Shown here: positions 8,174 to 15,852 of the stretch, piece after piece
How the letters are laid out: each line of letters opens with the position of its first letter
Position numbering within the stretch: position 1 is the stretch's first letter
Origin: Lentzea kentuckyensis
GTDB lineage: Bacteria; Actinomycetota; Actinomycetes; Mycobacteriales; Pseudonocardiaceae
Direction of reading: 5' to 3'
Length of the DNA stretch: 64,000 nt
Assembly (NCBI RefSeq): GCF_002150765.1
Contig: NZ_MUYM01000076.1
Coordinates: forward strand, 1-64,000
The notes under the pieces: generated by a model
What the model was told of the DNA's origin: nothing
What the model saw: only the letters and a program-made list of their open reading frames with translations
Databases searched by the model: none
Translations under genes and position numbers: made by a program

Positions 8174-8806
8174 TCAGGCGGTGATCAGCTGAACACACTC
8201 AGCAAGCCCTTCGACGGCGACGTTCCACTCCGGGCGCACGAAGTTCTCCTTGTCCAGACGCAATCGCACGTGCTCAAGGCGCTCGCCGCGGGGTGCGGCA
8301 CCGATCGTGCCGTCGTGCACGTAGCCGAGCTTTGCGCTGACACGGTTGGACGCGTGGTTGCCCAGCCATGCCGCCGAACGAGCGATGCGCGCGTCCAGGT
8401 GGTCGAAGGCGAACTGCAACACGGCGATCCGCATCTCGGTGCCGAACCCGTGGCCCTGAAACTTCTGGCCGAGCCACGAGCCGGTGTTCACCTCGCGCAG
8501 CACGCCGAAGTCCCGTGCGCCGATGTCCTGCACCCCGATGACCTCGCCCTCGTGCCGGACCAGGAAGCAGATCGTCCAGTCCTTCGGCGCGAGCTTCGCG
8601 CGAGTGCCCCAGAAGTGCTGCAGCATGCCGAAGCCGTGATCGTCCGGGAGGGTGTCGGTCCACGGCACGTAGAACGGCATCTCCGCCGGGTCGTGCACGC
8701 CTTCCTTGGCGACCTCGACGAGCTCGAACAGGCCGGAGTCGTCGTCCGGGCGCAGTTCCAGGCGCGGGGTGCGGAGAATCAGATGTCGTAGTGGCCAAGC
8801 GTCCAT
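8174..8806 (-). CDS. GNAT family N-acetyltransferase
   Basis: 210 residues from the ATG at 8806 (MDAWPLRHL). The RimJ/RimL-type layout is clear: the opening LILRTPRLELRPDD, the acetyl-CoA site region GSWLGQKFQGHGFGTEMR (about 115-132) and the ASNRVSAKLGY segment near the C-terminus. Proteins like this acetylate ribosomal protein termini, antibiotics or small amines; the substrate is unknown. It is divergent from the quinone oxidoreductase gene with a 45-bp gap, and a GTAATAC element in the gap (8835-8841) could act as a -10 in either direction. Confidence 0.86.
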   Translation of the reverse strand: MDAWPLRHLILRTPRLELRPDDDSGLFELVEVAKEGVHDPAEMPFYVPWTDTLPDDHGFGMLQHFWGTRAKLAPKDWTICFLVRHEGEVIGVQDIGARDFGVLREVNTGSWLGQKFQGHGFGTEMRIAVLQFAFDHLDARIARSAAWLGNHASNRVSAKLGYVHDGTIGAAPRGERLEHVRLRLDKENFVRPEWNVAVEGLAECVQLITA

Positions 8807-8851
8807 GATCCGATGGTGCCGGACCTGTCGATCGGTATTACGGTCGACTGT

Positions 8852-9817
8852 ATGCATGCCATCACTGTTCGCGAACCTGGCGGCCCGGACGCGCTCGAGT
8901 GGACCGAGGTCCCCGACCCCGTGGCCGGTCCCGGTGAGGTGCTGATCGACGTCGCCGCGAGTGCGGTGAACCGCGCGGACCTGTTGCAGCGGCAGGGTTT
9001 CTACCCGCCACCGCCGGGCGCGTCGGACATCATCGGGCTGGAGTGCTCCGGCACGATCGCGGCGCTCGGCGAGGGTGTGACCGGCTGGAAGGTCGGCGAC
9101 GAGGTGTGTGCGCTGCTGGCCGGCGGCGGCTACGCGGAGAAGGTCGCGGTCCCGGCGCAGCAGGTTCTCCCGCTGCCACAAGGCGTCGACGTCGTCACGG
9201 CGGCCGCGCTGCCCGAGGTCGCGTGCACGGTGTGGTCGAACGTCGTGATGGACGGCCGGTTGAAGACCGGCGAGACGTTTCTCGTGCACGGCGGTGCGGG
9301 TGGCATCGGCACGCACGCGATCCAGGTCGCCAAGGCACTTGGTGCCACTGTCGCGGTCACGGCCGGTTCGGACGAACGCCTGCGGAAGTGCGCGGAGCTC
9401 GGCGCGGACATCACGGTCAACTACAAGACCCAGGACTTCGTGGCCGAGGTCAAGCAGGCGGACGTCGTCCTCGACAACATGGGCGCGTCCTATCTGCCGC
9501 GCAACATCGACGTCCTCGCCCCGGACGGCCGGTTGATGATCATCGGCATGCAGGGCGGTGTGAAGGGCGAGCTGCCGATCGGCAAGCTGCTGTCCAAGCG
9601 GGCGTCGGTGATGGCGACGGGTCTGCGCGCACGCACCATCGACAACAAGGGCGCGATCGTGGCGCAGGTCCGCGAACACCTGTGGCCGTTGATCGAGAGC
9701 GGTGCGGTGAAGCCGATCGTCGGCCAGGTCGTGCCGATGTCGAACGCCGCGGAGGCGCACCGGATGCTGGAGGCGAGCGACGTCTTCGGGAAGGTGCTGC
9801 TCAGGCGAGAGCGGTAG
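8852..9817 (+). CDS. NAD(P)H-quinone oxidoreductase, zinc-independent MDR family (QOR/PIG3-like)
   Basis: 321 residues. Features are the GroES-like N-terminal domain (MHAITVREPGGPDALEW, then SAVNRADLLQRQGFYPPPPG and GLECSGTI) and a Rossmann domain with VHGGAGGIGTHAIQVAKALG. Zinc ligands of alcohol dehydrogenases are absent, as in quinone oxidoreductases of the PIG3 group. It should reduce quinones or enals with NADPH. The start MHAITV has no Shine-Dalgarno and may be leaderless. By recalled gene order it corresponds to M. tuberculosis Rv3777. Its 3' end overlaps the convergent methyltransferase gene by 17 bp. Confidence 0.9.
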   Translation: MHAITVREPGGPDALEWTEVPDPVAGPGEVLIDVAASAVNRADLLQRQGFYPPPPGASDIIGLECSGTIAALGEGVTGWKVGDEVCALLAGGGYAEKVAVPAQQVLPLPQGVDVVTAAALPEVACTVWSNVVMDGRLKTGETFLVHGGAGGIGTHAIQVAKALGATVAVTAGSDERLRKCAELGADITVNYKTQDFVAEVKQADVVLDNMGASYLPRNIDVLAPDGRLMIIGMQGGVKGELPIGKLLSKRASVMATGLRARTIDNKGAIVAQVREHLWPLIESGAVKPIVGQVVPMSNAAEAHRMLEASDVFGKVLLRRER

Positions 9818-10445
9818 CAGCGGCCAGCGAGGTCCGGGGAGCCGTGCGGAACTCCAGCCCGAACTCCTCGGACCACCGCGTCAGCACCGCCTGCTCGTCC
9901 GGCCGGTCCACGTCGTCCGCGAGCACGGTCGCTCCCGGCGCCAGCACCGCACGCAGCACGGGCAACGCCGGATAACGCGAGTCGCCGAACCCCGGGCCGT
10001 CCACCAACAGCAGGTCGACCAGACCGAACCGCTCGACGTACCCGAGCACTTCGTCGTGCACCTGCTGCGGCGCGTACCACTGGCCGTGCCGCGACAACGC
10101 CGCCGGATGACGCGACAACGGTGCGTGCACAACGCGCGCGACAGAGCCCAGACCTTCGCGTCGTAGTTGTGAGGCAACGAAAGCAGCCGTGCGTTCGTCG
10201 TGCTCGATCGCCAGCAGGTGCCCGAAACCGCGCTGCTGCAACAACCGTGCCAACAGGACGGACGAAGAGCCGCAGCCCAGTTCCACCAGAACGGTCCGGG
10301 CGCCGAGCACGATCTCGTCCATCACGGCGACGAGGGCGGCCGGCCGGAGGTCACCGGACAGCTGGGGCAGGTACTCGGTGTCGAGTGAGCCGATGCGCTG
10401 CAGGGCCGAGAGATCGGCGAGCTCGCGAGCCAGCGAGTCGTCCAA
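9801..10445 (-). CDS. Class I SAM-dependent methyltransferase-like protein
   Basis: 214 residues with a SAM-binding loop VLVELGCGSSSVLLARLL (about 51-68), the strand-2 acidic motif LLAIEHDE, and LVDLLLVDGPGF in the position of strands 4/5, as in Methyltransf_24-type proteins. The substrate is unknown. It lies 19 bp downstream of the aminotransferase-like gene on the same strand and is probably cotranscribed with it. It overlaps the 3' end of the convergent quinone oxidoreductase by 17 bp. Confidence 0.78.
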   Translation of the reverse strand: MDDSLARELADLSALQRIGSLDTEYLPQLSGDLRPAALVAVMDEIVLGARTVLVELGCGSSSVLLARLLQQRGFGHLLAIEHDERTAAFVASQLRREGLGSVARVVHAPLSRHPAALSRHGQWYAPQQVHDEVLGYVERFGLVDLLLVDGPGFGDSRYPALPVLRAVLAPGATVLADDVDRPDEQAVLTRWSEEFGLEFRTAPRTSLAAATALA

Positions 10446-10464
10446 AAAAAGATCTCCCCAACAC

Positions 10465-11664
10465 TCAGCCCAGTTCGGCCACCGCCCGCACCAGGTCGTC
10501 CACTTCCAGCGCGTTCGTGTAGTGCGCGAGCCCGACGCGGATGGCGCCGCCGACCTCGCCGACGCCCAGCACCGAGAACACCCCGTGCTGACCGGGGTCG
10601 GCGAACGCGCAGACGCCTCGCGAGGCGAGGTGTTCGACGCCGTCCTCCGCCTTGACCCCGGCGATCGTGAACGCCAGCGCGGGAACCCTGCGCATGGCGT
10701 CGCCGATCACCATCACGTGTCGCAGCGAACGCAGTTCGTTGATGAGATTAGCGAGCAGCCCGGCCTGGTATGCCTTCACGGATCCCAAAGACGTGACCAG
10801 CCGCTCACGGCGCGTGCCCGAGGCCGAGTCGTCGAGGTCCGCCAGGTACTCCACGGACGCGACGAGACCGGCGAGCATCGGGTAGGCGTGCGGACCGAGC
10901 TCCAGCCGCTCCGGACCGCGGGCGGTCGGGTCGACCGAGACCGACGGCAGCCGCTCCAGCACCGACGGATCGCGGAACACCAGCGCGCCGACCGGCGGGC
11001 CGCCCCACTGACCAGCGGAAAGAGCCACGACGTCGGCACCCATGCCGACGATGTCCAACGGCACGAACGGCGCGGCCGACGAGGCGTCCACGACCATCAG
11101 CGAACCGTGCGCCCGCGCCACCGCCGAGATCTTGCCCAGGTCCGGCCGGGTGCCGACGACACCGGACGCCGCGGTGATCGCGATCAGCTTGGTGCGGTCG
11201 GTGACCAGCTCGTCGTACTGCCAGCTCGGCAGCTCGCAGGTCTCGATGTCTATCTCTGCCCATTTGACCGCGCTGCCGGTGCGCTGGGTGGCGCGCAGCC
11301 ACGGCGCGATGTTCGTCGGGTGGTCCAGCCGGGACACGAGCACCTCGTCGCCCATGAACCAGTCGTCGGTCATCACCTCGGCGAGGCGTTGCAGCAGCAC
11401 CGCGGAGGACGGGCCGAGCACGACGCCCGCCGGGTCGCCTCCGACGAGGTCCGCGACGGACCTGCGCGCCGCGTCGACGATGGCCTCTGCACGTTGTGAG
11501 GCGGGGAAGATGCCACCGGGACCGGAGACCGGGGCGCGCAGCGCGGTGGAGACGGCGGTGGCGACCTGTTCGGGCACCTGCATGCCGGCGGGTGCGTCCA
11601 GGTGGACCCAGCCGTCGCCGAGCGCCGGGAAGAGTCCCCGTACCCGTGCGACGTCGAACGCCAT
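10465..11664 (-). CDS. Class V aminotransferase / cysteine desulfurase-like protein lacking the PLP lysine
   Basis: 399 residues with the fold signature of the cysteine-desulfurase-like group: VHLDAPAGMQVPEQV (20-34), SRLDHPTNIAPWLRA (111-125), ITAASGVVGTRPD (163-175) and the cofactor-ring Asp in VVDASSA (D193). Where family members have Ser-x-x-Lys for the Schiff base, this protein reads LSAGQWGGPPVG, with Gln219 at the lysine position. Either it is catalytically dead or it works without an internal aldimine. By recalled gene order it matches Rv3778c of M. tuberculosis, next to Rv3777 and bpa. The start is the ATG giving MAFDVARVRGLF; it is divergent from bpa. Confidence 0.85.
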   Translation of the reverse strand: MAFDVARVRGLFPALGDGWVHLDAPAGMQVPEQVATAVSTALRAPVSGPGGIFPASQRAEAIVDAARRSVADLVGGDPAGVVLGPSSAVLLQRLAEVMTDDWFMGDEVLVSRLDHPTNIAPWLRATQRTGSAVKWAEIDIETCELPSWQYDELVTDRTKLIAITAASGVVGTRPDLGKISAVARAHGSLMVVDASSAAPFVPLDIVGMGADVVALSAGQWGGPPVGALVFRDPSVLERLPSVSVDPTARGPERLELGPHAYPMLAGLVASVEYLADLDDSASGTRRERLVTSLGSVKAYQAGLLANLINELRSLRHVMVIGDAMRRVPALAFTIAGVKAEDGVEHLASRGVCAFADPGQHGVFSVLGVGEVGGAIRVGLAHYTNALEVDDLVRAVAELG

Positions 11665-11755
11665 GCCACACACCGTACGTATGAAGGCAAACACGGTGTC
11701 GGCCAGCCCCCACCCGGATAACCCCTGTCGGATGAAAGAGGCGAGGATGGAGACC

Positions 11756-12232
11756 ATGAACCAGGAGCAGCCCGTTGTGATCGTCGGCGGCCAGGACGGC
11801 GACATCACCGACATGGTCGAGCAGCCCGCGAAGGTCATGCGGATCGGCACGATGATCAAGCAGCTGCTCGAGGAGGTGCGCGCGGCACCTCTGGACGAGG
11901 CCAGCCGCAACCGCCTCAAGGAGATCCACAAGCGGTCCATCGAGGAGCTCGAGGACGGTCTGGCGCCGGAGCTGCGCGACGAACTGGAGCGGCTCTCGCT
12001 GCCGTTCACCGAGGACGGCACCCCGTCCGACGCCGAGCTGCGGATCGCCCAGGCCCAGCTCGTGGGCTGGCTGGAAGGCCTGTTCCACGGCATCCAGACG
12101 GCGCTGTTCGCCCAGCAGATGGCGGCGCGGGCGCAGCTGGAACAGATGCGCGGCCGGGCACTGCCCGCCGGCAGCGGTGGTGACGGCGCCGACGGTGCCA
12201 CCACGGGGAAGGGCACCGGCCAGTACCTCTAG
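11756..12232 (+). CDS. bpa: Bacterial proteasome activator Bpa
   Basis: 158 residues with the highly conserved core VEQPAKVMRIGTMIKQLLEE, the AELRIAQAQLVGWLEGLFHG helix, and a C-terminal GTGQYL tail. Bpa forms a dodecameric ring; its GQYL tails dock into the 20S proteasome alpha ring and open the gate for ATP-independent degradation, for example of HspR in mycobacteria. The core resembles M. tuberculosis Rv3780. An alternative ATG lies 9 bp upstream (METMNQEQ); the downstream one is chosen because GGAG lies just before it, though the spacing is short. The proteasome genes are not in this window. Confidence 0.95.
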   Translation: MNQEQPVVIVGGQDGDITDMVEQPAKVMRIGTMIKQLLEEVRAAPLDEASRNRLKEIHKRSIEELEDGLAPELRDELERLSLPFTEDGTPSDAELRIAQAQLVGWLEGLFHGIQTALFAQQMAARAQLEQMRGRALPAGSGGDGADGATTGKGTGQYL

Positions 12233-12291
12233 CCGAGATACCGGGTGGTGGCCCTACGATGCGCGCTGAACTTCCCGTGAGAGGAGCCATC

Positions 12292-13131
12292 GTGCTCGAG
12301 CAGGTGCGTCGCGGCCTGTCCGCCAAGCAGTTGCGCCACAAGCTGCGCATCAAGGCCATCGAACTCGTCACGGACGCCGTGGCACCGATCCGCGCGCAGA
12401 TCGACGACCTGCAGAAACAGGTCGACGAGCTGCGCGTCGAGATCCGTCACCAGGGCGACCGCGCCGTGGAACAGACGCGCCAGCTGGAGGTGCGCACGCG
12501 CCGCGACCTCGTGTTCCAGGGCGAGGCGGAGGCCGCGCTGCAGAGTGCGAACTTCGTGCGGGACAAGATGCCGCACACCCCGCAGTTCGGTCACCCGCAC
12601 GAAACGCTCGAGTACGCGCTGTCGCTCGCGCCGAAGGACGGCCTCGCGCTGGAGTTCGGTGTCTACACGGGTACCACGCTCAAGATCATCGCGACCGCCC
12701 GCGAAGGGGCCGGCGTCTTCGGCTTCGACTCCTTCGAGGGCCTGCCGGAGAACTGGCGCAACAGCTTCCCGGCGGGCACGTTCAACGTCGAGGGCCTGCC
12801 AGAGGTGCCGGGTGCCGAGCTCGTCGTGGGCTGGTTCGACGACACCCTGCCGGGCTTCCTGGAGGCCCACGAGGGCCCCGTGACGTTCCTGCACGTCGAC
12901 TGCGACCTGTACTCCTCGACCAAGACCGTGCTGGATCTCGTCGGGCCCCGCCTGGTCGAGGGCAGCGTCATCCTGTTCGACGAGTACTTCAACTTCCCCG
13001 GCTGGCAGGACCACGAGCACAAGGCGTGGACCGAGTACCTCGAACAGACCGGCATCGAGTTCACCTACGAGGCGTTCACCTTCGACAACGAGCAGGTCGC
13101 CATGAAGGTGATCAAGATCCCGGCCCGTTGA
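12292..13131 (+). CDS. SAM-dependent methyltransferase with N-terminal coiled coil (TylF-like)
   Basis: 279 residues from a GTG with GAGAGGAG six bases upstream; an ATG 33 bp further up is possible but has a weaker signal. Residues about 20-70 form an amphipathic coiled coil (IRAQIDDLQKQVDELRVEI). The catalytic domain has LEFGVYTGTTLKIIA, FGFDSFEGLPENW, FLHVDCDLYSSTK and ILFDEYFNFPGW, the pattern of TylF/macrocin-type O-methyltransferases that use acidic metal ligands. Such enzymes often methylate sugars. Its place between bpa and the galactan exporter suggests a role on a surface glycan, which is inference. Confidence 0.82.
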   Translation: MLEQVRRGLSAKQLRHKLRIKAIELVTDAVAPIRAQIDDLQKQVDELRVEIRHQGDRAVEQTRQLEVRTRRDLVFQGEAEAALQSANFVRDKMPHTPQFGHPHETLEYALSLAPKDGLALEFGVYTGTTLKIIATAREGAGVFGFDSFEGLPENWRNSFPAGTFNVEGLPEVPGAELVVGWFDDTLPGFLEAHEGPVTFLHVDCDLYSSTKTVLDLVGPRLVEGSVILFDEYFNFPGWQDHEHKAWTEYLEQTGIEFTYEAFTFDNEQVAMKVIKIPAR

Positions 13132-13142
13132 CCAGTCCGTGA

Positions 13143-13180
13143 CGTACCGGCGTCCAGGTCGTTCTCAGGACGCCGGTACG
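13143..13180 (+). terminator. Hairpin between the methyltransferase and wzm
   Basis: A perfect 13-bp stem (13143-13155 with 13168-13180) with a 12-base loop ends only 10 bases before the wzm GTG. It may terminate the upstream transcript. Because it covers the space where a wzm ribosome-binding site would lie, it could also affect wzm translation. Confidence 0.6.
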
Positions 13181-13190
13181 CTCAGTCCTC

Positions 13191-14108
13191 GTGCAAGCCA
13201 CCAGTACCCTCGACCACCCCGAGGCGCCGCCTGCCGTCAAGTCGCGCAGCTTCAAGCGCGCGTTCGCCGACGTACGCGAGGCGTGGGACCACCGCGAACT
13301 GTGGGGTCACCTCGGCTGGCAGGACATCAAGCAGCGCTACCGCCGCTCGGTCATCGGACCGTTGTGGATCACGATCTCGATGGGCACGACAGCCCTCGCG
13401 CTCGGCTTGCTGTACTCGGTGCTGTTCAAAGCGACCGTTCCGACGTTCCTGCCGTACGTGACGGTCGGCTTCATCGTCTGGAACTTCATCGTCGGCTGCG
13501 TCACCGAGGGCACCGACGTCTTCATCGCGAACGAGGGGATCATCAAGCACCTCCCCGCGCCCATCACGGTCCACGTGATGCGCATGGTGTGGCGCCAGGT
13601 GCTCTTCCTGCTGCACAACCTCGTGGTCTACGTGATCGTGCTCGCCATCTTCTTCACCTCGCTCAACCACGAGTACCGGATCGCCGCGGACAGCCCGCTG
13701 CAGCCAGGCCTGAGCTGGACCATCGTGCTCGCGATCCCCGGTTTCGCGCTGCTCGCGGTCAACGCGGTCTGGATCTCGCTGCTGTTCGGCGTCATCAGCA
13801 CCCGCTTCCGCGACATCCCGCCGGTGGTGAACAGCTTCATCAACCTGGTGTTCTTCATGACGCCGATCGTCTGGGACACCGGTGTGCTGAACCGGGTCAC
13901 CGGTGGTGGTGGCGGCGGAGACTGGCGCATGCTCATCGCCGAGCTCAACCCCGTGTACCACTTCGTCGAGATCGTCCGCGCCCCGCTGCTCGGCCACACG
14001 GTCGACTGGCACCACTGGGCGGTCGCCGGCGGCTTCACCGTCTTCGGCTGGTTCGCCGCGCTGGTGATCCTGCGCAACTACCGTGCCCGCGTTTCCTACT
14101 GGGTCTAG
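13191..14108 (+). CDS. wzm: ABC-2 type exporter permease for cell-wall galactan (Wzm/RfbD-like)
   Basis: 305 residues with a cytosolic N-terminus and about six membrane segments. It has the polysaccharide-exporter permease signature WQDIKQRYRRSVIGPLW at about 45-61, ending in the segment GGFTVFGWFAALVILRNYRA. It pairs with the ATPase gene that starts 16 bp downstream. In mycobacteria the orthologous pair Rv3783/Rv3781 exports lipid-linked galactan for arabinogalactan assembly, with GlfT1 encoded between them; here the order is wzm, wzt, glfT1. The start is a GTG with no visible Shine-Dalgarno. Confidence 0.9.
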   Translation: MQATSTLDHPEAPPAVKSRSFKRAFADVREAWDHRELWGHLGWQDIKQRYRRSVIGPLWITISMGTTALALGLLYSVLFKATVPTFLPYVTVGFIVWNFIVGCVTEGTDVFIANEGIIKHLPAPITVHVMRMVWRQVLFLLHNLVVYVIVLAIFFTSLNHEYRIAADSPLQPGLSWTIVLAIPGFALLAVNAVWISLLFGVISTRFRDIPPVVNSFINLVFFMTPIVWDTGVLNRVTGGGGGGDWRMLIAELNPVYHFVEIVRAPLLGHTVDWHHWAVAGGFTVFGWFAALVILRNYRARVSYWV

Positions 14109-14124
14109 AGGAGGTCGACAAACC

Positions 14125-14925
14125 ATGGTCAGCATCGACGTCTGGAACGCATCGGTCGACTTCCCGATCTTCGACGCCAAGTCGAGGTCGCTGAAGAAGC
14201 TCGCGCTCGGCAAGGTCGGCGGCAAGATCGGCTCGGAGGGCCGGGTCCCGATCATCGAGGCGCTGCACGACATCACGCTGTCCCTCAAGGAGGGCGAGCG
14301 GGTCGGCCTGGTCGGCCACAACGGCGCCGGCAAGTCCACGCTGCTGCGCCTGCTCGCGGGCATCTACGAGCCGACCCGCGGTCAGTCGCGCATCGTCGGC
14401 AAGGTGGCGCCGGTCTTCGACCTCGGCGTCGGCATGGACCCGGAGATCTCCGGGTACGAGAACATCATGATCCGGGGCCTGTTCCTCGGCATGACCCGCA
14501 AGCAGATGGAAAAGCGCGTCGACGACATCGCGGAGTTCACCGAGCTCGGTGACTACCTGCAGATGCCGCTGCGCACGTACTCGACCGGCATGCGCGTCCG
14601 GCTGGCGCTGGGCGTGGTCACCTCGATCAACCCCGAGATCCTCCTGCTCGACGAGGGCATCGGCGCGGTCGACGCGGCGTTCATGGCGAAGGCCCGCGAC
14701 CGGCTCAAGGACCTGGTGGCCCGCTCCGGCCTGCTGGTGTTCGCGAACCACTCCGACGAGTTCCTGGCGGAGTTCTGCGACACCGCGATCTGGATGGACG
14801 AGGGCCACGTGAAGATGCACAGCGGTCTGCGCGAGGTGCTGACCGCGTACAAGGGCTTCGACCCGTTCGAGCGGATGCACGAGCACGACCCGACCCCCGT
14901 GCTCAGCGGAAATGGTGGCGAGTAA
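14125..14925 (+). CDS. wzt: ABC exporter ATPase for cell-wall galactan (Wzt/RfbE-like)
   Basis: 266 residues. The Walker A is GHNGAGKST (64-72), the signature YSTGMRVRL (152-160) and the Walker B ILLLDE (172-177), followed by the H-loop ANHSDEF. It has the short form without the C-terminal carbohydrate-binding domain of O-antigen Wzt proteins, like the mycobacterial Rv3781. GAGGAGG precedes the ATG. Together with Wzm it would flip polyprenyl-diphosphate-linked galactan across the membrane. The stop abuts the GTG of glfT1, so translation is probably coupled. Confidence 0.93.
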   Translation: MVSIDVWNASVDFPIFDAKSRSLKKLALGKVGGKIGSEGRVPIIEALHDITLSLKEGERVGLVGHNGAGKSTLLRLLAGIYEPTRGQSRIVGKVAPVFDLGVGMDPEISGYENIMIRGLFLGMTRKQMEKRVDDIAEFTELGDYLQMPLRTYSTGMRVRLALGVVTSINPEILLLDEGIGAVDAAFMAKARDRLKDLVARSGLLVFANHSDEFLAEFCDTAIWMDEGHVKMHSGLREVLTAYKGFDPFERMHEHDPTPVLSGNGGE

Positions 14926-15828
14926 GTGATCCCCGAGGCACTGCCCAAGGGCTCCGTGGTGGCGGTGGTGGTCACCCGCCACCGCAGGGAGCTGCTCTCC
15001 GAGTCGCTCAAGGCGCTGTCGACCCAGACGCGCGTCCCCGACCACCTCGTGGTCGTCGACAACGGCCCGGACCAGCCGGTCAACGACCTGGTCGAGCAGT
15101 GCCCGCTGCCCACGACGTACCTCGCCTCGCACCGCAACCTCGGTGGCGCCGGTGGCTTCGCGCTGGGCATCCTGCACGCCCTCTCGCTGGGTGCGGAGTG
15201 GGTGTGGCTGGCCGACGACGACGGCCGCCCTGCGGACGAGAACGTGCTGGCCGTCCTGCTGGAGGAGGCCGAGCGCCGGGGCCTCGCCGAGATCTCGCCG
15301 GTCGTCACGAACATCGACTCCCCCGACAAGCTCGCGTTCCCGCTGCGCAGGGGCCTGACCTGGAAGCGGCAGGCCGCTGACCTGGGCACCGACTTCCTGC
15401 CGGGGATCGCCTCGCTGTTCAACGGCGCCCTGTTCCGCGCCACGACGCTCGACGTCGTCGGCGTGCCGGACTACCGGCTGTTCTTCCGCGGCGACGAGGT
15501 CGAGGTGCACCGCCGCCTGGTCCGCAGCGGACTGCCGTTCGGCACCTCGCTGAAGGTCGCCTACGTCCACCCGGACGGCTCGGACGAGTTCAAGCCGATG
15601 CTGGGTGGCCGCTTCCACGCGCAGGACCCGGAGAACCCGGTCAAGCGCTACTACACCTATCGCAACCGCGGGTACCTGCTCGCCCAGCCAGGCATGCGCA
15701 AGCTGGGCGTCTTGGAGGTATTCCGGTTCGGCCTGTACTTTCTCGGGGTCCGCAAGGATCCGAAGGCCTTCATCGAGTGGTTGCGCCTGGTCCGTCTGGG
15801 GCGGCGTGAGCAATTCTTCCGCAAGTGA
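14926..15828 (+). CDS. glfT1: Galactofuranosyltransferase GlfT1 (galactan initiation)
   Basis: 300-residue GT-A glycosyltransferase. N-terminal VVAVVVTRHRRELLSESL, the nucleotide-sugar loop NLGGAGGFALG (71-81) and the metal-binding LADDDG (95-100) are present, as is the downstream FRGDEVEVHRRL. GlfT1 adds the first galactofuranose residues to the rhamnosyl-GlcNAc-PP-polyprenol linker before GlfT2 elongates. The assignment rests on this motif set and on position directly after wzm/wzt, as in mycobacteria. The GTG start immediately follows the wzt TAA. Confidence 0.9.
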   Translation: MIPEALPKGSVVAVVVTRHRRELLSESLKALSTQTRVPDHLVVVDNGPDQPVNDLVEQCPLPTTYLASHRNLGGAGGFALGILHALSLGAEWVWLADDDGRPADENVLAVLLEEAERRGLAEISPVVTNIDSPDKLAFPLRRGLTWKRQAADLGTDFLPGIASLFNGALFRATTLDVVGVPDYRLFFRGDEVEVHRRLVRSGLPFGTSLKVAYVHPDGSDEFKPMLGGRFHAQDPENPVKRYYTYRNRGYLLAQPGMRKLGVLEVFRFGLYFLGVRKDPKAFIEWLRLVRLGRREQFFRK

Positions 15829-15852
15829 GCGCTTCGAAACCGATTGCTTGAG

